The notes beneath the pieces are model-generated. The model was not told the origin of the DNA, searched no databases, and was given only the letters and a program-made list of their open reading frames with translations. The position numbers and the translations under genes are program-made. Shown piece after piece: positions 6,835 through 14,008 of a DNA stretch of 14,355 nt; position 1 is the stretch's first letter, and each line of letters starts with the position of its first letter. Source of the stretch: DASQEH01 sp035633755 (lineage in GTDB: Bacteria; Actinomycetota; Actinomycetes; Propionibacteriales; Nocardioidaceae); assembly GCA_035633755.1 (NCBI GenBank), contig DASQEH010000160.1, forward strand, positions 1 through 14,355, written 5' to 3'.

Positions 6835-7770
6835 TCACGCCGGTGAGAAGACGGCTACCGCCTTGGCGAGGGGTCCCTCCTGGCTGTAGAGCGCGAGGAA
6901 CCGTCCGTCTGGCCCAAGAAGCGCGACGACGTCCTCCACGTCGGCGTCGGCCTGCGACACACCAGCCGTGACAGCGGCGAGGTCACGCACTTGCCCTGGG
7001 ATCGCCCGCCCGTTGCGGATCGCGTCGACCATGGTCGCGCCCACGACATACGACGGGAACTGTCGGCGCGCAACCGTGTCGAGGGGGATCACCGGCAGAG
7101 CCTCGGGCGACAGGGTTGCCAAGGCCTCGAGTGTGCTCGAGTCCTCGATCGAGTACCCGGCCACGCGTGTGCGCCGCAACGCAGTCAGGTGGCCTCCCAC
7201 CCCCAGGCGCGCCCCGATATCGCGAGCGAGCGCTCGGACATACGTGCCCGTCGAGCACTCGACACTGACATCCACGTCCACCACGGTGTCAACGCGCCGC
7301 AGGGCGACGACGGTCAACGACGCCACGTGGACCTGGCGGGCCGCCAGCTGGACTTCCTCCCCGGCGTGGACACGTGCGTAGGCGCGCCGGCCGTTCACTT
7401 TGATGGCCGACACGGAGGAGGGCACCTGCTCCAGGGGTCCGACGAAGTGCTCCACTGCCGATCGGATGGCGCCGTCGTCGAGGTGGCTGGCGTCCGCGGT
7501 GTCGAGCGCCTCCCCCTCGGCGTCGTCGGTGACCGTCGACATCCCGAGGCGGATCGTCGCGTCGTACCGCTTCGTCGACCTCGACACATAGCCCATCAGG
7601 CGGGTGGCACGACCGATCCCCACGACGAGCACGCCGGTCGCCATCGGATCCAAAGTGCCGGCATGTCCCACCTTGCGTGTCGCGGCGAGACGGCGGCAGC
7701 GCGCCACCACGTCATGTGACGTAGAGCCGGCTGGCTTGTCGACGATGAGCAGACCGTCAGGTGCGCCCAT
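6835..7770 (-). CDS. truB: tRNA pseudouridine(55) synthase TruB
   Basis: TruB converts U55 of the tRNA T-arm to pseudouridine and also acts as a tRNA folding chaperone. The 311-residue protein shows the N-terminal LIVDKPAGSTSHDVV (8-22), the catalytic motif GHAGTLDPMATGVL (35-48) with Asp41, the KRYDATIRLG segment (67-76) with Tyr69, and CSTGTYVRALARDIG (172-186) with HLTALRRTRVAGY (194-206). The C-terminus (about 235-311) is the actinobacterial TruB extension of PUA-like type. The ATG at 7770 was chosen because conserved sequence starts within a few residues of it. The open frame runs on to 7983, but only over an Arg/Ser/Pro-rich shadow of rbfA. The start overlaps the rbfA stop by 14 bp, implying coupled translation. 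A GAGAG element precedes the start. The gene is usually followed by ribF, but here ptsH intervenes on the other strand. Confidence 0.96.
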   Translation of the reverse strand: MGAPDGLLIVDKPAGSTSHDVVARCRRLAATRKVGHAGTLDPMATGVLVVGIGRATRLMGYVSRSTKRYDATIRLGMSTVTDDAEGEALDTADASHLDDGAIRSAVEHFVGPLEQVPSSVSAIKVNGRRAYARVHAGEEVQLAARQVHVASLTVVALRRVDTVVDVDVSVECSTGTYVRALARDIGARLGVGGHLTALRRTRVAGYSIEDSSTLEALATLSPEALPVIPLDTVARRQFPSYVVGATMVDAIRNGRAIPGQVRDLAAVTAGVSQADADVEDVVALLGPDGRFLALYSQEGPLAKAVAVFSPA

Positions 7771-8227
7771 CGCCGCTCTCGGAGCCGTCGAGGAGGTCCT
7801 CGGCGGCGTCGTCGTCGGGCCGCTTGTAGGGATCAGCCTCACCGGCGTAGCTCGCCTTGGCAGCCGCCGCGGCCACCTCGGCGTCCTCTCGCCGCGCGCG
7901 CTCGAGGAGCTCCTCGATGTGAGCCGCTGACTCCGGAAGCGCGTCGAGGATGAACTCGACGGTCGGCGAGTGGCGCATGCCAAGCTGGCGACCCACTTCT
8001 GACCGGATCAGGCCCTTGGCGCTCTCGAGGGCGGCTGCGCTAGCAGCACGGTCCTCGTCATCACCAAGGACGGTGTAGAAGACGCTCGCATGTTGGGTGT
8101 CACCCGTCACCCGGACCTCGGTGATGGTGACGAACCCGAGCCGGACGTCCTTGATTCGGCGCTCCAGCATCTCTGCGACGATCACGTGAATGCGATCGGC
8201 TACCTTGCGAACGCGACCCGAACTCAT
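7757..8227 (-). CDS. rbfA: 30S ribosome-binding factor A
   Basis: RbfA binds the immature 30S subunit near the 5' end of 16S rRNA and aids late maturation and cold adaptation. The 156-residue product has the KH-type RbfA fold: RVRKVADRIHVIVAEML (5-21), DVRLGFVTITEVRVTGD (27-43), ASVFYTVLGD (47-56) and the LGMRHSPTVEFILD segment (82-95). It is followed by an acidic, Ala-rich tail from about 110 to the end, longer than in E. coli RbfA but common in actinobacteria. The ATG at 8227 is preceded by AAAGG about eight bases upstream. Its last 14 bp overlap truB. Upstream, many relatives carry a small DUF503 (ylxP) gene between infB and rbfA; here there are only 164 bp with a strong hairpin. Identification is firm. 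Confidence 0.96.
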   Translation of the reverse strand: MSSGRVRKVADRIHVIVAEMLERRIKDVRLGFVTITEVRVTGDTQHASVFYTVLGDDEDRAASAAALESAKGLIRSEVGRQLGMRHSPTVEFILDALPESAAHIEELLERARREDAEVAAAAAKASYAGEADPYKRPDDDAAEDLLDGSESGDGRT

Positions 8228-8255
8228 GGCAGTGCCTTTCTCGTTCTCTGCTCAC

Positions 8256-8265
8256 GTCAGCTGAC
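8256..8265. repeat. 10-bp palindrome upstream of rbfA
   Basis: GTCAGCTGAC is a perfect palindrome about 29 bases upstream of the rbfA ATG. Its position would suit an operator or a chance palindrome. No promoter is obvious beside it. Confidence 0.25.
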
Positions 8266-8334
8266 CGGCCAACGACCGGCGCATCCCACTGAGGCGACAA
8301 GCTGGTCGGCCGACTGTTGTGGTGATCCGGGCCA

Positions 8335-8378
8335 CGGTGGCGGGCTTGACCGCATCTGCACAGTCGAGCCCACCACCG
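8335..8378 (-). terminator. 16-bp stem hairpin between infB and rbfA
   Basis: The arms 8335-8350 and 8363-8378 are complementary at 14 of 16 positions around a 12-nt loop. In the minus-strand RNA the two exceptions are one G-U wobble and one A-C mismatch. It starts 13 bases after the infB stop. There is no T-run beyond it. It is the strongest hairpin in the window and could be a partial terminator, an attenuator or an mRNA-processing site that sets rbfA-truB output relative to infB. Confidence 0.6.
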
Positions 8379-8391
8379 CGGCGGCGGATCG

Positions 8392-11262
8392 TCAACCGCG
8401 GGGGATCTCCTGCATCTCGAACGTCTCGATGACATCGCCGATCTTGATGTCGTTGTAGCCACCGAGCGTCAACCCGCACTCGAAACCCTCACGGACCTCG
8501 GTTGCATCGTTCTTCTCGCGCTTGAGCGAGGACACGGTGAGGTTGTCGGCGACGACCGTGCCGTCTCGGAGCAGCCGCGCCTTGGCATTGCGGCGCATGA
8601 GTCCTGACGTCACCAGACAACCGGCGATGTTCCCGATCCGAGAGGAGCGGAAGACCTCGCGGATCTCTGCCATACCGAGTTGCGCCTCGACGAACTCGGG
8701 CTTCAACATGCCCTTGAGCGCCGCCTCGATGTCGTCGATCGCCTGGTAGATCACCGTGTAGTACCGGATGTCGACACCTTCGCGATCGGCCACTTCCGTC
8801 GCCTTGCCCTGCGGTCGCACGTTGAACCCGATGATGACGGCGTTGGACGCCGCAGCAAGCATCACATTGGTCTCAGTGATCGCACCGACACCACGGTCGA
8901 TGACGCGCAGGTTGACATCGTCTCCGACGTCGATCTTGGTCAAGGCGTCCTCGAGGGCCTCGACGGACCCGGACACGTCACCCTTGAGGATGAGCAACAG
9001 CTCCTGCGAGACACCTCTTTCCATGCTCGACAGGAAGTCCTCGAGGGTACGGCGACCGGTGCTCTTTGCCAGCATGGCCGCTCGCTCACGAGCATCACGC
9101 TTCTCGGCGATCTGGCGCGCCACCCTGTCGTCGGCGACAACGAGGAAGTTGTCTCCAGCACCCGGCACGGCGGTCAGACCCAGCACCATGGCCGGGCGGC
9201 TGGGCGTCGCCGAGGTGATGGCGTCACCGTGCTCGTCGAGCATGGCCCGGACCCGACCGTGGGCAGGTCCAGCGACGATCGAGTCACCGACCGACAACGT
9301 TCCACGCTGGACGAGGACGGTCGCGACCGGCCCACGGCCACGGTCGAGGTGCGCCTCGACCACGAGACCCTGTGCGTCCTGGTTGGGGTTCGCACGCAGG
9401 TCGAGCGCGGCGTCGGCGGTCAAGACGATGGCCTCGAGCAGCTTGTCGATGTTGAGGTTCGACAACGCCGAGACGTCGACGAACATGGTGTCGCCGCCGT
9501 ACTCCTCAGGCACCAAGCCGTACTCGGTGAGCTGACCGCGCACCTTGGTGGGGTCGGCGCCCTCTTTGTCGATCTTGTTGACCGCGACGACGATGGGGAC
9601 GTCGGCTGCCTTGGCGTGGTTGAGCGCCTCGATGGTCTGAGGCATCACACCGTCGTCAGCCGCGACCACCAGGACGGCGATGTCGGTGGCTTGCGCGCCG
9701 CGCATACGCATCGCGGTGAACGCCTCGTGACCCGGCGTGTCGATGAAGGTGAGGCGGCGTTCAGAACCGTCGACCTCGGTGGCGATCTGGTAGGCACCGA
9801 TGTGCTGGGTGATGCCGCCAGCCTCCTTGGCCACCACGTTCGCATCGCGGATGGCGTCGAGAAGCTTCGTCTTACCGTGGTCGACGTGGCCCATGACTGT
9901 GACGACCGGCGGTCGAGCCTCCAACGCGGCCTCGCCGCCCTCATCCTCACCGAAGTCGATGTTGAACGAGTCGAGCAGTGCCTTGTCCTCGTCCTCCGGG
10001 GACACCACCTCGATGTTGTAGTTCATCTCCTCACCGAGGATCTGCAGCGTCTCGTCGTTCACCGACTGTGTGGCGGTGACCATCTCGCCCAGCGCGAACA
10101 GCACCTGAACGAGCGACGCCGCGTCGACGCCGACCTTCTCGGCGAAGTCGGTCAGCGACGCACCACGCGACAGCCGTACCGTCTCGCCCTCGCCCTTGCG
10201 GACACGGACGCCGCCGATCGAGGGCGCCTGCATCTGCTCGAACTCTTGGCGACGGGCTCGCTTGGACTTGCGCCCACGCCGTGACGGCCCACCCGGGCGT
10301 CCGAAGGCGCCCTGGGTCGTGCCGCGACTGTTGCGGTTGCTGCTGGGACGTCCGCTCGCTGCCGGCAGGCCGCTCGGGGCTCCCGGTGCCCCACCGCCTG
10401 CGTAGCCTCCACCGGGTCCGCCACGGCTTCCGCCGCGGGCCGGCGCGCCACCGCGGGTGGGTGCTCCACCCCGAGCAGGAGCGCCCGTGGTGCGAGCGGG
10501 ACCGCCTGGGCCGGACCGCAGTCCGCCTCGGCCGGCGCTGGGCCCAACGCCTGGTGACTGCTTGGGCATCATCGCCGGGTTCGGGCGAGGAGCACCCGGA
10601 ACACCACCGGGGCGGGTGGACCGAGCCTCAGCTGGCCGGTCAGTGCGCTCGGGGAAGTCACCGCGAGCCGCCGGGGGCCGCGGAGGCATCTGGCCAGGAA
10701 CGGGCCGCCGGGACTGCTGCATGCCCTGCGTCGGTGAGAACGGGTTGTTGCCGGGGCGGGGTCCCGCCGGCTTCGGCGCCCGCGGGGCGGCGGGGTCGGT
10801 CGGCGCAGGCGCAGTCACCGTCGCAGCGGCGCCGTTCGATGCGCCGTTCTCCGACGCAGCCGCGTCCGAGGGGGCAACGGGCGCGCTGGCAGCCACGTCC
10901 GGAGTCACCGGAGGTGCGGCCGCAGGCCTCGGCCCCGGTCGGACCCCTGCGCTCACCGAGGAATCCACAGTGACGGCGGCGGGAGCATCGATTGCGGCCG
11001 CAGGTGTGGTGACGGCTCCGACATCGTCGGTCGGAACCGCAGGAGCGGCAGACGCGGTGCTGGAGGTCTTCTTGGCTGCCTTCGCCGCGGCACTGGCTTT
11101 CCAGGCGTCTCCGTGCAGCTCTTGGAGCCGTCGGGCGACGGGCGCTTCTACGGTCGAGGAGGCCGACTTGACGAACTCCCCCATGTCTTTGAGCGCGTCG
11201 AGCACGTTCTTGCTCGGCACTCCGAACTCTTTCGCGAGTTCATGGACTCTGGCTTTAGCCAC
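8392..11262 (-). CDS. infB: Translation initiation factor IF-2
   Basis: IF-2 is the GTPase that brings fMet-tRNA to the 30S subunit and promotes subunit joining. The 956-residue protein has an N-terminal IF2_N helical domain (1-52) and a long Ala/Pro then Gly/Arg-rich linker (about 55-345). A second IF2_N domain (about 362-412) and the G domain follow. G-domain motifs are complete: GHVDHGKT (458-465), GGITQHIGAY (482-491), DTPGH (508-512), NKID (562-565) and SAL (598-600). Beta-barrel and C-terminal tRNA-binding domains (about 625-956) complete the factor. The length is typical of actinobacteria and far above the roughly 740 of Bacillus. The GTG at 11262 has AAGGAG close upstream. The linker holds a threefold six-residue repeat (259-276). 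It lies 86 bp after ylxR, and a hairpin follows the stop. Confidence 0.98.
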   Translation of the reverse strand: MAKARVHELAKEFGVPSKNVLDALKDMGEFVKSASSTVEAPVARRLQELHGDAWKASAAAKAAKKTSSTASAAPAVPTDDVGAVTTPAAAIDAPAAVTVDSSVSAGVRPGPRPAAAPPVTPDVAASAPVAPSDAAASENGASNGAAATVTAPAPTDPAAPRAPKPAGPRPGNNPFSPTQGMQQSRRPVPGQMPPRPPAARGDFPERTDRPAEARSTRPGGVPGAPRPNPAMMPKQSPGVGPSAGRGGLRSGPGGPARTTGAPARGGAPTRGGAPARGGSRGGPGGGYAGGGAPGAPSGLPAASGRPSSNRNSRGTTQGAFGRPGGPSRRGRKSKRARRQEFEQMQAPSIGGVRVRKGEGETVRLSRGASLTDFAEKVGVDAASLVQVLFALGEMVTATQSVNDETLQILGEEMNYNIEVVSPEDEDKALLDSFNIDFGEDEGGEAALEARPPVVTVMGHVDHGKTKLLDAIRDANVVAKEAGGITQHIGAYQIATEVDGSERRLTFIDTPGHEAFTAMRMRGAQATDIAVLVVAADDGVMPQTIEALNHAKAADVPIVVAVNKIDKEGADPTKVRGQLTEYGLVPEEYGGDTMFVDVSALSNLNIDKLLEAIVLTADAALDLRANPNQDAQGLVVEAHLDRGRGPVATVLVQRGTLSVGDSIVAGPAHGRVRAMLDEHGDAITSATPSRPAMVLGLTAVPGAGDNFLVVADDRVARQIAEKRDARERAAMLAKSTGRRTLEDFLSSMERGVSQELLLILKGDVSGSVEALEDALTKIDVGDDVNLRVIDRGVGAITETNVMLAAASNAVIIGFNVRPQGKATEVADREGVDIRYYTVIYQAIDDIEAALKGMLKPEFVEAQLGMAEIREVFRSSRIGNIAGCLVTSGLMRRNAKARLLRDGTVVADNLTVSSLKREKNDATEVREGFECGLTLGGYNDIKIGDVIETFEMQEIPRG
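10435..10488 (-). repeat. 3 x 18-bp degenerate repeat in infB linker
   Basis: The minus strand encodes TGAPAR-GGAPTR-GGAPAR (IF-2 residues 259-276), three tandem six-codon units with nucleotide divergence between copies. It lies in the low-complexity linker, where length changes in multiples of 18 bp would be tolerated. Confidence 0.7.
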
Positions 11263-11348
11263 TTCTCTCCTTCGTGGGCGTCCGAACCCAGGAAGGGCAC
11301 GAACCGTTAGTGGTCAGGTGTAGTCATCGGTTGAAACTCATCGAGATG
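11263..11348 (-). other. ylxR-infB spacer
   Basis: This 86-bp spacer holds the infB ribosome-binding site (AAGGAG) near its left end. No convincing promoter or strong hairpin is seen, so infB is probably transcribed through from nusA/ylxR. Confidence 0.5.
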
Positions 11349-11696
11349 TCATGAGCCGCTGCTCCACTCTCTTGCTGGGCGGGCCAGCCGTTCGTGTGCT
11401 GGTCCCAGATCCCCGGGTGAGGACTGGGAGCGAGTCGAGATCCACGACCGGATCGCGCTGACGTCCAGCGGGCCTTCGAGGCGCAGGGCCCGAGGAAACG
11501 CAGAACGACGATCGGCTAGGTCAAGGCACGCAAGGCTGGGATGCAGGTGCGCACCCCGGCCGGGTCTCCGTGCGTGGACGTCGGGGACAACGGACCGCTG
11601 AGGTCCGCTGAGGTCCGCGACGACACGCAGGAGGTTTGATTTCGTCGTCCGCTCCCGGCAACCCACACAGGTGCGCACCGGGCGCGTCGAACTCAT
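11349..11696 (-). CDS. ylxR: YlxR family RNA-binding protein (DUF448)
   Basis: The 115-residue product belongs to the YlxR/DUF448 family, a small nucleic-acid-binding protein nearly always encoded between nusA and infB. Reported roles in other species include nucleoid association and modulation of RNase P, so its function here is not certain. Visible family features are RTCVGCRER (8-16) with Cys10 and Cys13, LLRVVAD (22-28), PDVHARRPGRGAHLHPS (38-54), Cys57 and RRSAFPRALR (63-72). A charged, non-conserved tail follows (about 85-115). The ATG at 11696 was chosen because the conserved part begins a few residues later. The open frame runs upstream to 12122, but only as a shadow of nusA. GGGGAGG lies 16 bases upstream, too far for a normal ribosome-binding site, while TAGACT lies eight bases upstream. 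A 10-bp tandem duplication lies inside the gene (11595-11614). Confidence 0.93.
   Translation of the reverse strand: MSSTRPVRTCVGCRERTTKSNLLRVVADLSGPQRSVVPDVHARRPGRGAHLHPSLACLDLADRRSAFPRALRLEGPLDVSAIRSWISTRSQSSPGDLGPAHERLARPAREWSSGS
11595..11618 (-). repeat. 10-bp tandem duplication inside ylxR
   Basis: CCGCTGAGGT (plus-strand reading) occurs twice back to back (11595-11604, 11605-11614), followed by CCGC. It encodes part of ADLSGPQRS (residues 27-35). As the unit is not a multiple of three, slippage by one copy would shift the frame before the conserved PGRGAH motif. Confidence 0.8.
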
Positions 11697-11704
11697 CGCC
11701 GATA

Positions 11705-11710
11705 AGTCTA
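11705..11710 (-). promoter_or_regulatory. Possible -10 box before ylxR
   Basis: TAGACT on the minus strand fits TANNNT and sits eight bases before the ylxR ATG, which has no well-placed Shine-Dalgarno. It could drive a leaderless or near-leaderless ylxR-infB transcript. No good -35 is visible. Confidence 0.25.
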
Positions 11711-11775
11711 CCGCCTCCCCACCCCGGCGAGCGAACACCTGTGATGAGCTCGTTACCAGCGCGCCGATCCTGGCG

Positions 11776-11795
11776 ACGCGATCAGGCGATCGCGT
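11776..11795 (-). terminator. Perfect 8-bp hairpin right after nusA
   Basis: ACGCGATC (11776-11783) and GATCGCGT (11788-11795) are perfectly complementary around a 4-nt loop. The hairpin begins five bases after the nusA stop codon. No T-run follows. It is a candidate attenuator or 3'-end structure separating rimP-nusA from ylxR-infB. Confidence 0.5.
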
Positions 11796-11800
11796 GGCGC

Positions 11801-12802
11801 CTAGACGGGTGCGGACTCTTGCTCCGTCGGTGGCGCGGGCGGAACGTCGGAGCGGATGTCGATGCGCCAGCCCGTCATCCGCGCGGCCAGCCTCGCGTTC
11901 TGGCCCTCCTTGCCGATGGCCAGGGAGAGCTGGAAGTCGGGAACCACGACACGCGCTGAACGGGTGGTCTCGTCGACGATCTCGACGGACGACACCCTCG
12001 CAGGGGACAAGGCGTGGGCGATCATCTCCGCGGGGTCCTCCGACCAGTCGACGATATCGATCTTCTCGCCGTGCAGCTCCGTCATCACGTTGCGGACGCG
12101 CTGACCCATCGGGCCGATGCACGCTCCCTTGGGGTTGACGCCCGGGGTGGAGGTACGGACTGCAACCTTGGAGCGGTGGCCCGCCTCCCGGGCGATTCCC
12201 GCGATCTCCACGGTGCCGTCCGCGATCTCGGGCACCTCCAGGGCGAAGAGCTTCTTGACCAGATTGGGATGCGACCGGGACACCATGACCTGCGGTCCGC
12301 GTGGGCCCTTTCGTACGGTCACGACCAGACAGCGCAGGCGTTGGCCGTGCTCATACCGCTCCCCCGGTACTCGCTCGGCGGAGGGCAGGACGGCCTCGAC
12401 CTTGCCCAGGTCGATGAACACCATGTCGGGGTCTCTGCCCTGCTGCACCACTCCCGACACGACGTCGCCCTCCTTGCCGGAGAACTCGCCGAAGCGGATG
12501 TCGTCGTCGGCGTCGCGCAGCCGCTGCAGGATGACCTGCTTGGCGGTCGTGGCCGCGATCCGCCCGAACCCTTCGGGAGTGTCGTCCCACTCGCGCACCA
12601 CCTCACCGCTCTCGTCGCGCTCCTGGACCAGGACGCTCACGTGCCCCGACTTGCGGTCAAGCTGGACCCGTGCCTCTTCGGCGGCACCCGGGGTGCGCTG
12701 GTAGGCGACCAGCAGTGCCTGCTCGATGGCGTCAATGAGCACGTTGAGTGGAATCTCCTTCTCGCGCTCGAGCGAGCGCAAGACAGCCATGTCGATGTCC
12801 AT
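11801..12802 (-). CDS. nusA: Transcription termination/antitermination protein NusA
   Basis: NusA binds RNA polymerase and nascent RNA, modulating pausing, termination and rRNA antitermination. The 333-residue product is a short NusA without the C-terminal acidic repeats of E. coli, as is normal in actinobacteria. Domains in order are the RNA polymerase-binding N-terminal domain (1 to about 105), S1 (about 110-178, EGDVVSGVVQQ and VMVSRSHP), KH1 with GPMG (230-233) and KH2 with GKEG (297-300) followed by RLAARMTGWRIDI. The ATG at 12802 has AAGGAG six bases before it, inside the last codons of rimP; only three bases separate the rimP stop from this start. The two are therefore expected to be co-transcribed and translationally coupled. 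A perfect hairpin follows the stop. Confidence 0.98.
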   Translation of the reverse strand: MDIDMAVLRSLEREKEIPLNVLIDAIEQALLVAYQRTPGAAEEARVQLDRKSGHVSVLVQERDESGEVVREWDDTPEGFGRIAATTAKQVILQRLRDADDDIRFGEFSGKEGDVVSGVVQQGRDPDMVFIDLGKVEAVLPSAERVPGERYEHGQRLRCLVVTVRKGPRGPQVMVSRSHPNLVKKLFALEVPEIADGTVEIAGIAREAGHRSKVAVRTSTPGVNPKGACIGPMGQRVRNVMTELHGEKIDIVDWSEDPAEMIAHALSPARVSSVEIVDETTRSARVVVPDFQLSLAIGKEGQNARLAARMTGWRIDIRSDVPPAPPTEQESAPV

Positions 12803-12805
12803 GGG

Positions 12806-13372
12806 TCACTCCTTGTCTTCTCGGCCCGGTGAATCCGCGGGGACCGCCTCGGTAGCCGAGCGCTTCGGCCCATTGCGGCGGCGCGCCGGCTGTCGGGGCT
12901 CGGTAGCGGAGCTCGGCCGACTGAACTCGATCTCGATGCGGGCCTTCGCGATGTCGGTGTAGGCCCAGCGCGCTTCAGTGCCGTCGATGGCGAGCGTCGC
13001 GGCATCGTCGTCGGCGTCCCGGATCCGTCCGATGAAGGCCATCCCCTCGTGGGGGCTGACCTTGACGAGCCGGTCGACGTTGCGGCGCCAGTGCCGAGGC
13101 TGCGTCAGCGGACGGTCGACACCGGGCGACGTCACTTCGAGGGTGTAGGGCATCTCGCCCATGGCGTCGGTGCTGTCAAGGACGGCATTCACGTCGCGGG
13201 TGGCATCCGCGATGTCGTCGAGGCAGATCCCGCCGTCCTTGTCGATGACCACCCGCACCATCTTGCGTCGCCCGGCCGAGGAGACCTGGACGTCCTCGAG
13301 GTCGAGTCCCATCCGGGCGAGAGGTTCGGTCAACACGTCGAGAAGTGCCCGGCTATTGTCGCGAGCGGTCAT
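12806..13372 (-). CDS. rimP: Ribosome maturation factor RimP
   Basis: RimP assists assembly of the 30S subunit, acting on the 3' domain around S19. The 188-residue product has the alpha/beta N-terminal domain (about 5-83) and the SH3-like C-terminal domain (about 84-150). Family motifs include GLDLEDVQV (22-30), VRVVIDKDGGICLDDIADATRDV (39-61, with the usual acidic residues) and TLEVTSPGVDRPLT (77-90). A basic then acidic tail (about 152-188) is poorly conserved. The ATG at 13372 was chosen because GGGGAGG lies six bases upstream. The in-frame ATGs at 13390 and 13462 lack such a site. It is the first gene of the minus-strand rimP-nusA-ylxR-infB cluster and diverges from the ferritin-like genes across a 93-bp gap. 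Confidence 0.96.
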   Translation of the reverse strand: MTARDNSRALLDVLTEPLARMGLDLEDVQVSSAGRRKMVRVVIDKDGGICLDDIADATRDVNAVLDSTDAMGEMPYTLEVTSPGVDRPLTQPRHWRRNVDRLVKVSPHEGMAFIGRIRDADDDAATLAIDGTEARWAYTDIAKARIEIEFSRPSSATEPRQPARRRNGPKRSATEAVPADSPGREDKE

Positions 13373-13465
13373 CGTGGACCTCCCCGTCATTGTGTTGTGG
13401 CGGTACTCCGTCAGCCTACAAGCAGCCTGCCCCGCCTCGCGGCGCCGATGAGGTAGCGTCACCGC
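13373..13465. promoter_or_regulatory. Divergent promoter region, rimP / ferritin-like gene
   Basis: This 93-bp gap must hold the start signals for both directions. On the minus strand TAGGCT (13413-13418) fits TANNNT and would give rimP a leader of about 35 nt containing GGGGAGG, though no -35 is recognisable. On the plus strand TAGCGT (13454-13459) ends six bases before the GTG of the lipoprotein gene, the spacing expected for a leaderless mRNA. Both are candidates from pattern only. Confidence 0.4.
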
Positions 13466-14008
13466 GTGAGCCCGTCTCGTGTGCTGAGCCGGCGGCGGTT
13501 CCTCTCCGGGACGGCAACTGCGGGCGCGGCGGCCGCACTCGCAGGATGTGCCTCAGCCGCAACCGATCCAGCTGCGAACCCCACGCCCACGTCGTCCGCT
13601 GGGGCCAGTGCCGCGTCGCCGGGGGCGGCGGGGCCTGCAACGGATGTGCGTCTCGTCGAGGGCGCCATCGCTCACGAGGCAGCGCTGCTCGTGCTGTACG
13701 CGGCGGCGGGCCGGGCCCAGCGTGACCTGAAGCAGTCGCTCGAGCGCCTCGTCGCTCAGCAGGACGAGCACATCGAGGTACTGCGCGCCGCTCTCACGAG
13801 CCCCGAACCCCGGCCGCGACCACGCCGGCGCCGACTGAGCGGCAGCCGAGAGGTCGTTCTGGCAAAGGTGCGCGGTGGCGCGGCCGACGCCCAATCCGCC
13901 CGTCGCGCAGACGCCCTGGCCGCGCAGTCCGGCCCGCTGGCCCGCCTGCTGGCCTCGATATCGGCCTCGCACGCGGTCGCCGCCTCGCTGGACGCTTGGC
14001 AGCCATGA
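13466..14008 (+). CDS. Predicted Tat-exported lipoprotein with ferritin-like helical motifs
   Basis: The function is unknown. The N-terminus of this 180-residue protein has a twin-arginine motif (SRRRFL, 8-13), a short Ala-rich hydrophobic stretch and a lipobox LAGC ending at Cys28. It should therefore be exported folded by the Tat system and anchored in the membrane by a lipid. A Thr/Ser/Ala/Pro linker (29-58) leads to helices with EGAIAHEAALLVLY (65-78) and AQQDEHIEVLRAAL (97-110). The Glu/His spacing resembles metal-ligand positions of ferritin-like bundles. An Arg/Pro-rich loop (115-123) and two Ala-rich helices follow. The GTG at 13466 has no good ribosome-binding site, but TAGCGT lies six bases upstream. 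The stop overlaps the next start (ATGA). Mycobacteria carry a comparable pair beside rimP (Rv2843-Rv2844). Export is well supported; the ferritin-like assignment is inference. Confidence 0.8.
   Translation: MSPSRVLSRRRFLSGTATAGAAAALAGCASAATDPAANPTPTSSAGASAASPGAAGPATDVRLVEGAIAHEAALLVLYAAAGRAQRDLKQSLERLVAQQDEHIEVLRAALTSPEPRPRPRRRRLSGSREVVLAKVRGGAADAQSARRADALAAQSGPLARLLASISASHAVAASLDAWQP

Larger units (their letters stand above)
11697..11800 (-). other. nusA-ylxR spacer
   Basis: This 104-bp spacer contains the hairpin at 11776-11795 and a smaller one, CGCC/GGCG (11762-11765 with 11772-11775), followed on the minus strand by a TANNNT box (11705-11710) just before ylxR. It may be a point where transcription is attenuated and restarted. 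Confidence 0.5.

Noticed and set aside
7771..7983. 71-codon N-terminal extension of truB
   Set aside because: It is a frame-shifted reading of rbfA with Ser/Arg/Pro runs; conserved TruB sequence begins right at the ATG at 7770.
8680..10284. 534-codon open frame on the plus strand opposite infB
   Set aside because: It is fully antisense to the conserved IF-2 gene, has the Arg/Asp/Val/His-rich composition of a high-GC shadow frame, and shows no recognisable domain.
11697..12122. 142-codon N-terminal extension of ylxR
   Set aside because: Mostly an alternate-frame reading of the nusA 3' end; YlxR proteins are about 90-120 residues.
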